Assembly (NCBI RefSeq): GCF_021538675.1
Contig: NZ_JAJUKH010000004.1
Coordinates: forward strand, 1 to 64,000
DNA: 64,000 bases
Direction: 5' to 3'
Origin: Paenarthrobacter sp. AR 02
GTDB lineage: Bacteria > Actinomycetota > Actinomycetes > Actinomycetales > Micrococcaceae
The notes under the pieces are model-generated. The model saw nothing but the letters and a program-made list of their open reading frames with translations. It was not told the DNA's origin and ran no database searches. This document shows, in pieces, positions 17,206 to 26,088 of this stretch. Numbering within the stretch: the first letter of the stretch is position 1; every line of letters begins with the position of its first letter. Made by a program: the position numbers and the translations under genes.

Positions 17206-17772
17206 ATGTCGGACACAGCGGATCGCAGAATGTTCAAGACCCCGGGAACTGCTTTGCTGGTCCGGGGAGCCCTCTCAATCGTTTTTGGCTTGCTGATCCT
17301 GGTACTGCCAAGCGCCACTGCCTTCGTGGTGGTGGTCATGTTCGGATTCTTCGCGATCATTGACGGCATCACCAGCGTGGCCCATTACTTCTACGACCCC
17401 GCGGGCCGGTCGCGCTGGTCCGTGGCGGGCGGTTTAATCTCCATCGCCGCCGGGATCGTGGCAATCGCCTGGCCCGGGCTGACGGCTGCGGCCATCGGTG
17501 TGCTCATCGGTTTGTGGGCTTTGGTGCTGGGCATTTCCCAGATCGTCCTGGCCCTTGCAGCGCGGACCTTCGTGCGGAGCTGGGGAATCTGGTTGCTGAT
17601 CGGCTTGCTCACCACAGTGTTCGGCATCGTTGTCCTGGCCAATCCTGGGCTCGGTTTGCTGGGCCTGGTAGCCATGCTGGCGGCATTCGCCATCGTGACC
17701 GGGTTGCTGCTGATCGCTTCCGGCATCGGGCTCCGCAAACTCGCCCACACGCAACCGCTGTACGGCCACTGA
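17206..17772 (+). CDS. HdeD/DUF308 family membrane protein
   Basis: The 188-residue protein, starting at the ATG at 17206, has six membrane helices in three repeats of a short hairpin, typical of DUF308/HdeD proteins. Repeats begin at GALSIVFGLLILVLPS, GGLISIAAGIVAIAWPG and GIWLLIGLLTTVFGIVVLAN. Homologues in enterobacteria are linked to acid resistance; here the role is unknown. It follows the response regulator by 27 bases and may be read from the same transcript. Confidence 0.85.
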   Translation: MSDTADRRMFKTPGTALLVRGALSIVFGLLILVLPSATAFVVVVMFGFFAIIDGITSVAHYFYDPAGRSRWSVAGGLISIAAGIVAIAWPGLTAAAIGVLIGLWALVLGISQIVLALAARTFVRSWGIWLLIGLLTTVFGIVVLANPGLGLLGLVAMLAAFAIVTGLLLIASGIGLRKLAHTQPLYGH

Positions 17773-17832
17773 TCCGGCGGTAAAAAGCGGTAGGGGGATG
17801 CGCTCAGCGCCAAGTTCGGTAAGTTAGTTGCT

Positions 17833-18639
17833 GTGAAGATAGCTACCTGGAATGTGAACTCCCTCCGTGCCCGCGCCGACCGGGTAGAAGCCTGGCTTGA
17901 GCGCAGCGACTGCGATGTCCTGGCAATCCAGGAGACCAAATGCAAGGACGAGAACTTCCCCTGGGAGCTCTTTGAACGCATGGGCTACGAGGTCGCGCAC
18001 TTCGGCGTGAACCAGTGGAACGGTGTGGCCATCGCCTCCCGCGTAGGCCTGGAGGACGTGGAGCGCACCTTCCTGGACCAGCCGGCGTTTGGCAAGGCCG
18101 GCAAGGACCCCGTCCAGGAAGCCCGCGCCATAGCGGCAACCTGCGGCGGTATCCGCATCTGGAGCCTCTACGTTCCCAACGGACGCTCGCTGGATGACGA
18201 ACACATGCCCTACAAGATCAAGTGGCTGGACGTCCTCCAGGGCCACGCAGCCGAATGGGTCAAGGCCGATCCGACCGCCCAGATCGCCCTCATGGGTGAC
18301 TGGAACATCGCCCCGTTCGACGAGGACGTCTGGGACATCCAGCTGTTCCGCGACAACAACTTCACGCACGTCAGCGAACCCGAGCGCGCCGCGTTCCACG
18401 CGTTCGAAGCAGCCGGCTTCACCGACGTCGTCCGTCCCTACACCCCGGGCCCGGGCGTCTACACATACTGGGATTACACGCAGCTTCGCTTCCCCAAGAA
18501 GGAAGGCATGCGCATCGATTTCTGCCTCGCATCACCAGCATTGGCCGCACGGGTCACCGGTGCTTCCATTGACCGGGAAGAGCGCAAAGGCAAGGGCGCC
18601 TCGGACCACGCACCGGTGATCGTGGAGCTCGCAGACTAG
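17833..18639 (+). CDS. xth: Exodeoxyribonuclease III
   Basis: The 268-residue enzyme of the endonuclease/exonuclease/phosphatase fold cuts at abasic sites and trims 3' ends in base excision repair. Visible motifs are MKIATWNVNSLRAR (Asn7), LAIQETK with the metal-ligand Glu, SLYVPNGR with the catalytic Tyr, MGDWNIAP with Asp/Asn, and KGASDHAPV with the final Asp-His pair. The start is a GTG at 17833. The length is normal for the family. Confidence 0.95.
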   Translation: MKIATWNVNSLRARADRVEAWLERSDCDVLAIQETKCKDENFPWELFERMGYEVAHFGVNQWNGVAIASRVGLEDVERTFLDQPAFGKAGKDPVQEARAIAATCGGIRIWSLYVPNGRSLDDEHMPYKIKWLDVLQGHAAEWVKADPTAQIALMGDWNIAPFDEDVWDIQLFRDNNFTHVSEPERAAFHAFEAAGFTDVVRPYTPGPGVYTYWDYTQLRFPKKEGMRIDFCLASPALAARVTGASIDREERKGKGASDHAPVIVELAD

Positions 18640-18673
18640 GCACATTCACACCGACGAAAGGGGGTGGCTGGAA

Positions 18674-19558
18674 ATGGCTGGAAACCTGTACCGGGGCCAG
18701 GCAGGGCTGCCCTTCTCGTCGTCGCTGCGCATTTACGAGCCACTCGAAGCGTTCCCGCCCGAGCAGCAGCAACAGCTTGCGGCGGCCGGCGGCAAGACAG
18801 GTTCCCGGGCCGCCGTCGAAAATGCGGAGCTCCAGGCCTCGCTGGGCCGCATCACGCGGCCCGGCGGGGATCCGTTCCCGACCGGTCGCACCGACCTCGT
18901 CCGGATGACGCGCGTGCCCGCGGGACGGCACGCCGCCCCTGATAAAGACGGGGACGACGCCGGGCGGCTGCTTTACTGCCCCAGCCAACTGGTGATTCGG
19001 GCCGGTTTGGCGGCCAACGCCCTGATGGACGGCGTGCACAGTCCACTGGCCGATCTGCTCATCCCGGTATCGCAAAGGGACAAGCACCAGGTCAGGATCG
19101 ACCGCCTCAACGCCGGCGAAGGCGCCAAGCGGGTGCACACCCGTGCGTCCACGTGGGGTATCCCGTTCAGTTGGTTCTCGCTCTTTGCCGAGTCGGACCG
19201 CAAGGATGTGGTGGAAGCTGACGGGCGTATCCTGACCGTCCGGGTATGGACTCCCCTCACCGAAGCATTGGAAAGGGCGCGTTTTGCCGTGGCCCACCTG
19301 GCTTTGGCTGCTCCCGACCTGGACATGCTGGACGACCTGACGCAACTCACGGAATGGCTGGAGCTGTTCCATGCGCAGTCGATGGTGGAGCTTGATTACG
19401 GTGCCGTGGCTGACAAGGTCTATCCGGACGACTCGCCCATGGATGTCCGGCTGGGCATCGAATGCCTGGCCGAAGGTGACATGACGGGGGCTGCCGCCGC
19501 ATACCGGCGCCTGGCATCACGGTGGATTCCCATCAGGCAGCTGGCACGCGCTTCCTAG
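18674..19558 (+). CDS. Conserved hypothetical protein
   Basis: The 294-residue product is not recognised. It has no signal peptide or membrane helix. The C-terminal part (about 190-285) is helical and repeat-like (TEALERARFAVAHLALAAPDL, EWLELFHAQSMVELDYGAVAD, LAEGDMTGAAAAYRRLASRW). An AAAGGGGG stretch lies about nine bases before the ATG. It is 34 bases downstream of the exonuclease III gene and is probably co-transcribed. It meets the LacI gene tail to tail with a 4-base overlap. Confidence 0.7.
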   Translation: MAGNLYRGQAGLPFSSSLRIYEPLEAFPPEQQQQLAAAGGKTGSRAAVENAELQASLGRITRPGGDPFPTGRTDLVRMTRVPAGRHAAPDKDGDDAGRLLYCPSQLVIRAGLAANALMDGVHSPLADLLIPVSQRDKHQVRIDRLNAGEGAKRVHTRASTWGIPFSWFSLFAESDRKDVVEADGRILTVRVWTPLTEALERARFAVAHLALAAPDLDMLDDLTQLTEWLELFHAQSMVELDYGAVADKVYPDDSPMDVRLGIECLAEGDMTGAAAAYRRLASRWIPIRQLARAS

Positions 19559-20652
19559 CTTTGGCTTTCCCCGCTGGGTGGGGCGGTGGTCTCCCGGACG
19601 ATCAACTCGTGCGGGGCAACCTGTGAATGAACAGCCCCGAAGTTGCCGTCGAGTTCGTCCAACAGCATCTTGGTGGCAAGCTCGGCCTGGTCGTCAGGGC
19701 GTTGGCCCACGGTGGTCAGGCCCAGCGACGACGAGAAATCGTGGTCATCGATGCCAATGACCGACAGGTCCTGGGGAACCCTGACACCGTGGCGGCCCGC
19801 TTCGAAGATCACGCCCATGGCCATCTCATCCGAGGAGCAGAAGATGGCTGTGGGTTTACGGCCGGGCTGGCTCCACAACCGGTTGAAAGCCTGCTGACCG
19901 CTGGCAACAGTGAAGTCCCCCCATTGGTCCCATTCCGGGCGGACTTCCAGGCCGGCGTCGGTCATGACCTCCTGGAAGGCGCGGATCCGCACCCGGGGAA
20001 CGTCGAAGTTCAGGTCCGTTTCGTCGTCGCCATGGAGCAGGGCAATATCCTTGTGCCCCAGGTCCAGCAGGTGTCGCACGGCGGTGGAAGCGGCGTCGTA
20101 ATCGTTGATACCGATGTACGCGCAATCCTCAACGTGACCACCCACCACTACTAACGGGATGTCGATCTTGTGGAGGTGTTCCAGTTCTTCCTCGGTCAAG
20201 GACATGCAAAGCACCAGGAGCGCATCGATTTGCTTGTAAACCATGGTGGAGCTGAATAGCCGCTCACGGTTGCTCCCGTGGCCGCCAAGGTTGAACAGGG
20301 ACAGGTTGTACTTGCGGGAATGCAATTCCCGGTCTGCGCCCTCGATGGCCTTGGAGAAGAACCAGCGGCTCACGAATGGAGCCAGGACGCCGATGGTCCG
20401 GGTGCGGCCCGTGGCCAGCCCCGAAGCCGACGACGACGCCACGTAGCCCAGCGAACTGGCCACCTCGAGGATCTTTTCGCGGGTAGCCGGGGACACTCGA
20501 GGCAAGCCCCTGACCGCCCGCGAAACAGTTGCTGTAGAGACGCCGGCCGCCATGGCGACGTCTTCGATGCTGACGCCCGTATGGCCGCCGCGTTGGGATC
20601 TACCCGTTGTTCGTGACACAGGCTCCCCTCTCCGGCCGCCGTTGCTCCGCAT
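19555..20652 (-). CDS. LacI-family regulator of the adjacent sugar importer
   Basis: The product has a LacI helix-turn-helix (SIEDVAMAAGVSTATVSRAVRGLPRVSPATREKIL) and a periplasmic-binding-like effector domain (TIGVLAPFVSRWF to VAPHELIVRETT). It lies directly downstream of the importer genes on the same strand and is likely to repress them until an alpha-glucoside is bound. The start may be the ATG at 20652 (AAGG nearby) or the in-frame GTG 12 codons later (GAGGGGAG nearby). A GC-rich inverted repeat at 20684-20721 lies in front of it. Confidence 0.88.
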   Translation of the reverse strand: MRSNGGRRGEPVSRTTGRSQRGGHTGVSIEDVAMAAGVSTATVSRAVRGLPRVSPATREKILEVASSLGYVASSSASGLATGRTRTIGVLAPFVSRWFFSKAIEGADRELHSRKYNLSLFNLGGHGSNRERLFSSTMVYKQIDALLVLCMSLTEEELEHLHKIDIPLVVVGGHVEDCAYIGINDYDAASTAVRHLLDLGHKDIALLHGDDETDLNFDVPRVRIRAFQEVMTDAGLEVRPEWDQWGDFTVASGQQAFNRLWSQPGRKPTAIFCSSDEMAMGVIFEAGRHGVRVPQDLSVIGIDDHDFSSSLGLTTVGQRPDDQAELATKMLLDELDGNFGAVHSQVAPHELIVRETTAPPSGESQS

Positions 20653-20683
20653 TTACCTTATGTGGGACTTGCCGTCTGCAGCA

Positions 20684-20721
20684 CCCGGTTACGCAACGGC
20701 GTAATGCGCTGCGTAACCGGG
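20684..20721. repeat. Inverted repeat between permease and regulator genes
   Basis: CCCGGTTACGCA (20684-20695) pairs perfectly with TGCGTAACCGGG (20710-20721) over a 14-base gap, and a second TTACGC/GCGTAA pair is nested inside. On the minus strand it follows the permease gene and precedes the LacI gene. It could be a terminator without a T-run or an autoregulatory operator. Confidence 0.55.
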
Positions 20722-20731
20722 GCGGCAATGG

Positions 20732-21697
20732 TTATCCCTTGAGACCGCCGGAAAGAAGGCCTCGCACGAAGTACCGCTGCAGGCCGAAGAAGACCAGGAG
20801 CGGGATGATGATCGAGACGAATGCCGCTGCCGGGTTCAAGTAATCCCGGGCACCGCGGGTACCGGAAATCTCGGCCAGGCGTTGGGTGATGGGAGCAACG
20901 TCCGCAGTTCCACCCGAGAACACCAGCGCCACCAGCAGGTCGTTCCAGACCCACAGGAACTGGAAGATCGCCAGCGATGCCAGTGCCGGCACGGACAGCG
21001 GCAGGATGATCCGCCAGAAGATGGTGCTGTGCCCGGCGCCGTCCACCCTTGCAGCCTCGATCACTTCACCGGGAATCTCAGAGATGAAGTTGTGGAGGAG
21101 GAAGATACCCAGCGGGAGCCCGAACATGGTGTGGGCGATCCACAGCTGTGCATACGAACCGGCAGGGAGGTGGAGCGTCTGCGTGAAGAACTGCAGCAGC
21201 GGGATCAGTGCCATCTGCAGCGGAATGATCTGCAGGGCGAAAACGAAGATGAAAAGAGCGTCGCGGCCCTTGAACTTGCCCCAGGCGAAAACGTAGGCGG
21301 CCATCGAAGCGAGCACCAGAACAAAGATGGTGACCGGGATGACGATCGCGACCGAGTTGACGAAGTACTGGGACAGGTTGGCCGACTGCGAGCCCGCGGG
21401 GGTCAGGACGTCCGCGTAGTTCTTGAATGTGAAGTCCCAGTCAACGAAGGCATTCCACCAACCGTTGGAGCGGGGCCCAACCTGCTTCGCAGCAGGACGG
21501 AACGACGTAACGAACAGGCCGAACGTGGGTACGGACCATACGACGGCGATGATGATGGCTGCCGCTGTTGCCCACTTGGAGGTGAGCTTGGTCTTGACCC
21601 GCCGCATCATCGGCTGGGCGTCCTCCGTGGGATCGGATCCAGGACGCTGCCGGGTTGCGGCCTTCGAAACCTCTTTCGGGGCTGGCGTGGCTGTCAA
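20732..21697 (-). CDS. Sugar ABC transporter permease (AglG-like)
   Basis: The 321-residue protein has a charged N-terminal tail of about 35 residues and six membrane helices. The EAA loop EVIEAARVDGAGHSTIFWRI contacts the ATPase. It is the MalG-type second permease of a carbohydrate ABC importer (CUT1). The start at 21697 overlaps the stop of the MalF-type gene by four bases, so the pair is coupled. The closest type by eye is the alpha-glucoside AglG group. Confidence 0.88.
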   Translation of the reverse strand: MTATPAPKEVSKAATRQRPGSDPTEDAQPMMRRVKTKLTSKWATAAAIIIAVVWSVPTFGLFVTSFRPAAKQVGPRSNGWWNAFVDWDFTFKNYADVLTPAGSQSANLSQYFVNSVAIVIPVTIFVLVLASMAAYVFAWGKFKGRDALFIFVFALQIIPLQMALIPLLQFFTQTLHLPAGSYAQLWIAHTMFGLPLGIFLLHNFISEIPGEVIEAARVDGAGHSTIFWRIILPLSVPALASLAIFQFLWVWNDLLVALVFSGGTADVAPITQRLAEISGTRGARDYLNPAAAFVSIIIPLLVFFGLQRYFVRGLLSGGLKG

Positions 21698-22665
21698 TGG
21701 ATCTCCCTTTGCTTGCGAAGGACTCGAGCGTTGTACACGACGATCGGCAGCACCATCAGGAACAGGATCAGGGCCAATGCCGCACCACGACCCGGTTCGC
21801 CGGCACGGAAGGCCTGCGTGTACATTTCGTTGGCCACAACCGAGGTGTCGTAGTTACCGGCCGTCATGGTCCGGACAATGTCGAACACCTTCAGGGTGGC
21901 GATCGTGATGGTGGTCAGGACCACCACAAGTGCTCCACGGATGCCGGGCACGGTCACGTTGCGGAACTGCTGCCAGGCATTGGCGCCGTCAAGGCGGGCC
22001 GCCTCGATAAGTTCCACCGGAACACCCTTGATGGCAGCCGAGAGAATGACCATGGCGAAACCGGTCTGGATCCAGACCATCACAACGATCAGGAAGATCG
22101 TGTTTTCCGGGGCGTCCAGGAGGAACTGCTTTGGATCCAACCCCAAGGCGTCCCTGAGGAAGTTGATGACACCGGTCTGTTCGAGGCCAGGGCCGCGGTA
22201 GTCATAGACGAGCTTCCAGATGATGCCGGCGCCCACGAAGGAGATGGCCATCGGCATGAAGACCAAGGACTTAAGGACCTTCTCGCCGCGGGCCTTGTCG
22301 ATGAAGACTGCGTAGGCCAGGCCGAAGCTCGTGGACAAAAGGGGGACCAGGACGGTCCAAATAACGGTGTTCCGCAGCGTGGTCAAAGCCTCAGGCTGCG
22401 TGAACATCCAGACAAAGTTGTCGAAACCATTTCCGTTGCCGCTGGCGTCCGTGAAGGCCAGCATTGACGTGCGAACCGCGGGGTACACGAGTCCCACGAG
22501 CATGAGAATACCTGCCGGTGCGAGGAAGCCGGCCACGGTGACCTTGTCCTTGACCGATTTCGGTGCCCTGTCCACCACCAACATGATGATGCCGATAATC
22601 GCCGCGAAGATCGCCAGCGCTATCACTACTTGAAGGAGTTTTCCTCCGATAAAATCCATACCCAA
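21694..22665 (-). CDS. Sugar ABC transporter permease (AglF-like)
   Basis: The 323-residue MalF-type permease has an extra N-terminal membrane helix (LLQVVIALAIFAAIIGIIML), as in AglF, then the usual six-helix core and the EAA loop ELIEAARLDGANAWQQFRNV. It pairs with the downstream permease. No ATP-binding subunit gene is present in this operon, so a shared MsmK-type ATPase encoded elsewhere is expected. Confidence 0.88.
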   Translation of the reverse strand: MGMDFIGGKLLQVVIALAIFAAIIGIIMLVVDRAPKSVKDKVTVAGFLAPAGILMLVGLVYPAVRTSMLAFTDASGNGNGFDNFVWMFTQPEALTTLRNTVIWTVLVPLLSTSFGLAYAVFIDKARGEKVLKSLVFMPMAISFVGAGIIWKLVYDYRGPGLEQTGVINFLRDALGLDPKQFLLDAPENTIFLIVVMVWIQTGFAMVILSAAIKGVPVELIEAARLDGANAWQQFRNVTVPGIRGALVVVLTTITIATLKVFDIVRTMTAGNYDTSVVANEMYTQAFRAGEPGRGAALALILFLMVLPIVVYNARVLRKQREIH

Positions 22666-22700
22666 CCTCCGGGGCGTGAGTGAATCACTGAGTTCCGGGA

Positions 22701-22749
22701 AAAGCGCTGCCTCCCGACCAGGCGAAACCAGGCAGGGAGGCAGCGCTTT
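22701..22749 (-). terminator. 15-bp perfect hairpin inside the importer operon
   Basis: AAAGCGCTGCCTCCC (22701-22715) pairs perfectly with GGGAGGCAGCGCTTT (22735-22749) across a 19-base loop. It begins six bases after the stop of the binding-protein gene and lies before the permease genes. Such hairpins reduce read-through or protect the upstream mRNA, which gives more binding protein than permease. Confidence 0.7.
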
Positions 22750-22754
22750 CGTAG

Positions 22755-24098
22755 TTAGCTCTTAGGCCAGCTGGCTTCGATGCTGTCCGTTACCTGCTGC
22801 GAAGAGCTGCCATTGATCCAGGCAACAATGCCCTTCCAGAAGGAGTTGGAACCCACTGCACTCGGCATCAGGTCAGAGCCGTCAAACCGGAAGACAGTCT
22901 TGGGATCCTGGAGGAGCTGGATGGACTGCTTGTCCAGGGCCGACTGGGCGTTGTTCGGGTCAAGGCCCTTGTTTGCGCTGATGGCACCGCCGAGCTTCAC
23001 GCGGTTGTTGGCGAAGTCTGCGCTTGCCATGAATGCCAGGTAAGCCTGGACCTCAGGGGTGTCCTTGTAAGCGCCAACGGTTTCACCGCCACCGGTGATG
23101 GCCGTGCCCTTGGACTCGTCGATGGGAGGAGTCATGAACGCCCAGACGTCACCGTCCTCGGCAACGTTGGTGCCCGCGGGCCAGTTGGATGCCTGGAACG
23201 AGGCCTGGTGGTGCATGGCGCACTGGCCATCAAGTACCGGCTGGCCGGCCTGAGCGAATGCCGTGCTCAGGATCGAGCGGGGGTCACCGAAGCCACCGTT
23301 GACGTAGTTCGGGTTGAGGAGGATGTCGCCAACCTGGTCGAATGCCTTGACGATCTTGGGGTCGTTGAAAGGAATCGTGTGGTTGACCCACTGGTCGTAT
23401 ACCTCGGGGCCCTGGGCGCGCAGGACAACGTCCTCGATCCAGTCAGTACCCGGCCAGCCCGTTGCTTCACCGGATTCGAACCCGGCACACCACGGCTTCA
23501 TGGTCTTGTCATCGGCGATCTTCTTGGTGAGGTCCATCATCTGTGCCCACGTCTTGGGAACTTCCCAGCCCTTGTCCTTGAAGGTCTTGGGTGAGTACCA
23601 GACGTAGCCCTTGACGTTCGCGAGCATCGGGGCGCCGTAGTAGGTGCCATCCACGGTGCCGTACTTCTTCCAGTCAGGGGACCAGTTCTTGTCCACCAGG
23701 TCGGAGACGGTCTTGGGAGCGGGCTTGAGGTAGCCGGCGCGGGCCTGGGTGGCGAGCAGGCCGGGCTGCGGGAAGATCGCTACGTCAGGAGCGGTTCCGG
23801 ACTGGGCGCGGACGCCAATCTGGGTCTCGAATTCCTTGCTGCCTTCGTACTTGACGGTGATGCCCGTGCACTGCTCGAACTGCTTCCAGGATTCTTCGAG
23901 GTTAGTGGCCTCGGTGTCCACGATCGTGGAGTACACCGAAACGGTCTTGCCTTCGTGCTTGCCGTATGTGTCGTAGGCAGAACAGTCGCTGGATCCGGCA
24001 GTGGATCCCCCGCCTCCGCTGTTGCCGCTGCAGGCGGACATGGTAAGTGCCAGGACACCGGCGGCTGCGACCGGTAGCAGGTACTTGGTTTTCTTCAT
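22755..24098 (-). CDS. Sugar ABC transporter substrate-binding lipoprotein (AglE-like)
   Basis: From the ATG at 24098 (GAGGAG eight bases upstream) the 447-residue product has a lipoprotein signal peptide with the lipobox TMSAC, then a CUT1-type solute-binding domain (KTVSVYSTIVDTEATNLEESW, GTAPDVAIFPQPGLLATQA, GWPGTDWIEDVVLR). It captures the sugar outside the cell for the two permeases encoded downstream. The most likely ligands are alpha-glucosides such as trehalose, maltose or sucrose, which is inferred from the AglEFG-like set. A LacI-type operator lies upstream. Confidence 0.88.
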   Translation of the reverse strand: MKKTKYLLPVAAAGVLALTMSACSGNSGGGGSTAGSSDCSAYDTYGKHEGKTVSVYSTIVDTEATNLEESWKQFEQCTGITVKYEGSKEFETQIGVRAQSGTAPDVAIFPQPGLLATQARAGYLKPAPKTVSDLVDKNWSPDWKKYGTVDGTYYGAPMLANVKGYVWYSPKTFKDKGWEVPKTWAQMMDLTKKIADDKTMKPWCAGFESGEATGWPGTDWIEDVVLRAQGPEVYDQWVNHTIPFNDPKIVKAFDQVGDILLNPNYVNGGFGDPRSILSTAFAQAGQPVLDGQCAMHHQASFQASNWPAGTNVAEDGDVWAFMTPPIDESKGTAITGGGETVGAYKDTPEVQAYLAFMASADFANNRVKLGGAISANKGLDPNNAQSALDKQSIQLLQDPKTVFRFDGSDLMPSAVGSNSFWKGIVAWINGSSSQQVTDSIEASWPKS

Positions 24099-24182
24099 GC
24101 TAAAGACTCCTCGCTGAGTACAAGTGATTCGGCGGCGCAATTGATGTGGTGACGCTCACACTAGCGATGATTATCGCAAATA

Positions 24183-24196
24183 TGCAAGCGCTTACA
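24183..24196. promoter_or_regulatory. LacI-type operator upstream of the sugar importer
   Basis: TGCAAGCGCTTACA is an almost perfect palindrome around AAGCGCTT, the usual layout of LacI-family sites. It lies 85 bases upstream of the binding-protein start. The LacI regulator encoded at the end of this operon is the likely ligand. Confidence 0.6.
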
Positions 24197-24345
24197 CGCA
24201 CCGTAACCACAACGATACAAAGCAGCCTGCCTAATTTATATCTACTCCAGTCGTGGCGCCATTGGCCCCGATATGGCGGGCGTGGAGCATGATTGCCCAT
24301 TATCCGATTTGATTGCCCAATATTGCCTATGGAAAACTAAGAAGT

Positions 24346-24747
24346 GTGGATGAACTTGAAGCACTACAGACCATCGGCCGACTGATCAAGGAAGAACGCC
24401 TGGCGCAAGGGCTGAGCCAGGTGCAGTTGGCCAAGCAGGCTGGAACGGCCATCAAGACCGTCCGGACGCTGGAATCGGGAACCCGCCGCGCGCAGGAGAT
24501 CAACCAACGCAAGCTTGAACATGCCCTGGGTTGGCGTGCCGGTTCGGTGTCCGAGGTCCTCAAAGGGAAGTCAACGTTCGCCCCGGACATGATCACCCCG
24601 GACGACATGCGCAATGCCGACGAAACCCGGCAGGGCCCACCCCGGGTCGCCGTTCCCGCTGCCCCCATCGCGCGGGCATCGCACCTTTCCGACGAGGAAC
24701 TCCTCGCCGAGATCACCTACCGCATGATGCACCGCAACAGGGGCTAG
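24346..24747 (+). CDS. XRE-family helix-turn-helix regulator
   Basis: The product of about 133 residues has a Cro/CI-type helix-turn-helix in its first 65 residues (IGRLIKEERLAQGLSQVQLA, then KQAGTAIKTVRTLESGTR), a linker, and a C-terminal helix SDEELLAEITYRMMHRN. There is no clear effector domain. A GTG at 24346 is the suggested start; the frame is open back to 24313 without a good ribosome binding site. It lies between two unrelated operons and its targets are unknown. Confidence 0.8.
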   Translation: MDELEALQTIGRLIKEERLAQGLSQVQLAKQAGTAIKTVRTLESGTRRAQEINQRKLEHALGWRAGSVSEVLKGKSTFAPDMITPDDMRNADETRQGPPRVAVPAAPIARASHLSDEELLAEITYRMMHRNRG

Positions 24748-24759
24748 CCTCCGCGGAGA

Positions 24760-25467
24760 TCAGCCCTTGCGGCGAACCATTTCATTGATCCAGATGGGCG
24801 CGAACGGTGACGTGCAGTTGGGCGGGGTGGGATAGTCCTTGAGGACTTCCAAACGCTCACCGATGCTGAGCGCCCGGGAGCGATGCCCAGGGTGCTCGAT
24901 CCCGATCTGTGCCAGGCAGTTGTTCATGGCCCACTGAAGCCGTTCCGGGGCGTCCTTCATGTCGGCCTCGATCAGGTCCAGGAGCTGGTTCAGGTCCAGG
25001 CCCTCGGGCTTCTTGACGATACGTTCGGAGGTCAGGGCCCAACCGGCGGCGGCCACCACGGGGTCCGCGTCGGAAAACCACAAGATCCGCAGTTCTTCGC
25101 AGTAGGGGCTTTTCTTGACCACATAGTTGACGAGCCAGTCGTTGACCTTCGGGGTCTTCGCTTGGCGCACCATGCTGTCCAGTTCGTCTTTGGCAAAGGC
25201 TTTTGGCCGGCAGATCAGCAAAGACAGGAGCCTGGCGGCAGTGTCCCCAGTGTTCCAAAGTTCCCGGGCCAGGTCCTGTTGCGTCTTCAGCCTCTTGGCC
25301 ACGGCACGCAACTTGCTGAGATTTACTCCATGATCGTCGCCGTGTCTTTCGTTCACTTCGCGCGCACGGGGGTCCTCCAAGGCGGCCAGTTCGGCCATCA
25401 CCTCAGCCAGTGACGCCTCAAGCGTCTGGGTTCCAGCCACCGCGGCCTCCCGTCCTGCGTGGAGCAT
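24760..25467 (-). CDS. DNA alkylation repair (AlkD-like HEAT-repeat) protein
   Basis: The 235-residue helical protein has the HEAT-like layout of AlkD/AlkC-type DNA glycosylases: DLARELWNTGDTAARLLSLL, WLVNYVVKKSPYCEELRILW, FSDADPVVAAAGWALTSERI, and ERLQWAMNNCLAQIGIEHP. Such proteins remove or bind alkylated bases without flipping them. The catalytic Asp cannot be assigned with certainty by eye. It is nine bases downstream of the last gene of the Asp23 operon and may be co-transcribed with it. Confidence 0.7.
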   Translation of the reverse strand: MLHAGREAAVAGTQTLEASLAEVMAELAALEDPRAREVNERHGDDHGVNLSKLRAVAKRLKTQQDLARELWNTGDTAARLLSLLICRPKAFAKDELDSMVRQAKTPKVNDWLVNYVVKKSPYCEELRILWFSDADPVVAAAGWALTSERIVKKPEGLDLNQLLDLIEADMKDAPERLQWAMNNCLAQIGIEHPGHRSRALSIGERLEVLKDYPTPPNCTSPFAPIWINEMVRRKG

Positions 25468-25476
25468 TTCCTGCCA

Positions 25477-26088
25477 TCAGCGAACCCGTTCAGCACGGGT
25501 GAACCTTGACCGGGCGCCCGAAACCATGTGGACCAGCACCGGAGTCTTCTGCCCAATCACCAGGTCAAGGGCTTCAACCAGTTGGGAAACCTCGGCAGCA
25601 AGGATGTGGGGTGCTACTCCTTGCCTGGGTTGGATGCGGATGCGCAGCCCCGGCTTTCCTTTCACCTCAAGGGTGGCCACAGACGCGCTGGCGAGGTCGG
25701 TCCTCTCGGAAAGTGCGGCACGCAGCGCCTGCTCGGCGACGCCCCCGCCAATCCGGACTTGGCCGTCGACGTCGCTGTCGTCATCGCTGGACACCAGGAA
25801 GTTGGCCCGGCCTTTACCTTGCTGGGATAGCCAGGCAATCATCGCCACAATGATGGCCACAAGGACGAGGCCGGCCACGATCCACAGCCAGCTCTCCTCC
25901 CGCCCGGGAAAGCGGGTGTCCCTGAAGAGCTGTTCCGTCCGCGCCCATGCTCCGGCGGACCAGCCATGCCACCAGGCGGCAACGGCAGGAACCGTGGCCA
26001 ACAGCAGGAGAAGGAGCCCGACGGCAAGGAGCTTCACTCCGATGATGAACAGCAGCACGCGGTTAAGAGCCCGCGGTGTTCCATTCAC
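25477..26088 (-). CDS. AmaP-like alkaline-shock accessory membrane protein
   Basis: The 203-residue protein has two membrane helices (about residues 9-35 and 68-85) and then a soluble domain of about 110 residues (GGVAEQALRAALSERTDLAS to LVEALDLVIGQKTPVLVHM) that resembles Asp23-associated AmaP proteins. It is the last gene of a five-gene chain in which every neighbour overlaps by four bases. Its role is probably to help anchor Asp23-type proteins at the membrane under envelope stress. Confidence 0.75.
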   Translation of the reverse strand: MNGTPRALNRVLLFIIGVKLLAVGLLLLLLATVPAVAAWWHGWSAGAWARTEQLFRDTRFPGREESWLWIVAGLVLVAIIVAMIAWLSQQGKGRANFLVSSDDDSDVDGQVRIGGGVAEQALRAALSERTDLASASVATLEVKGKPGLRIRIQPRQGVAPHILAAEVSQLVEALDLVIGQKTPVLVHMVSGARSRFTRAERVR

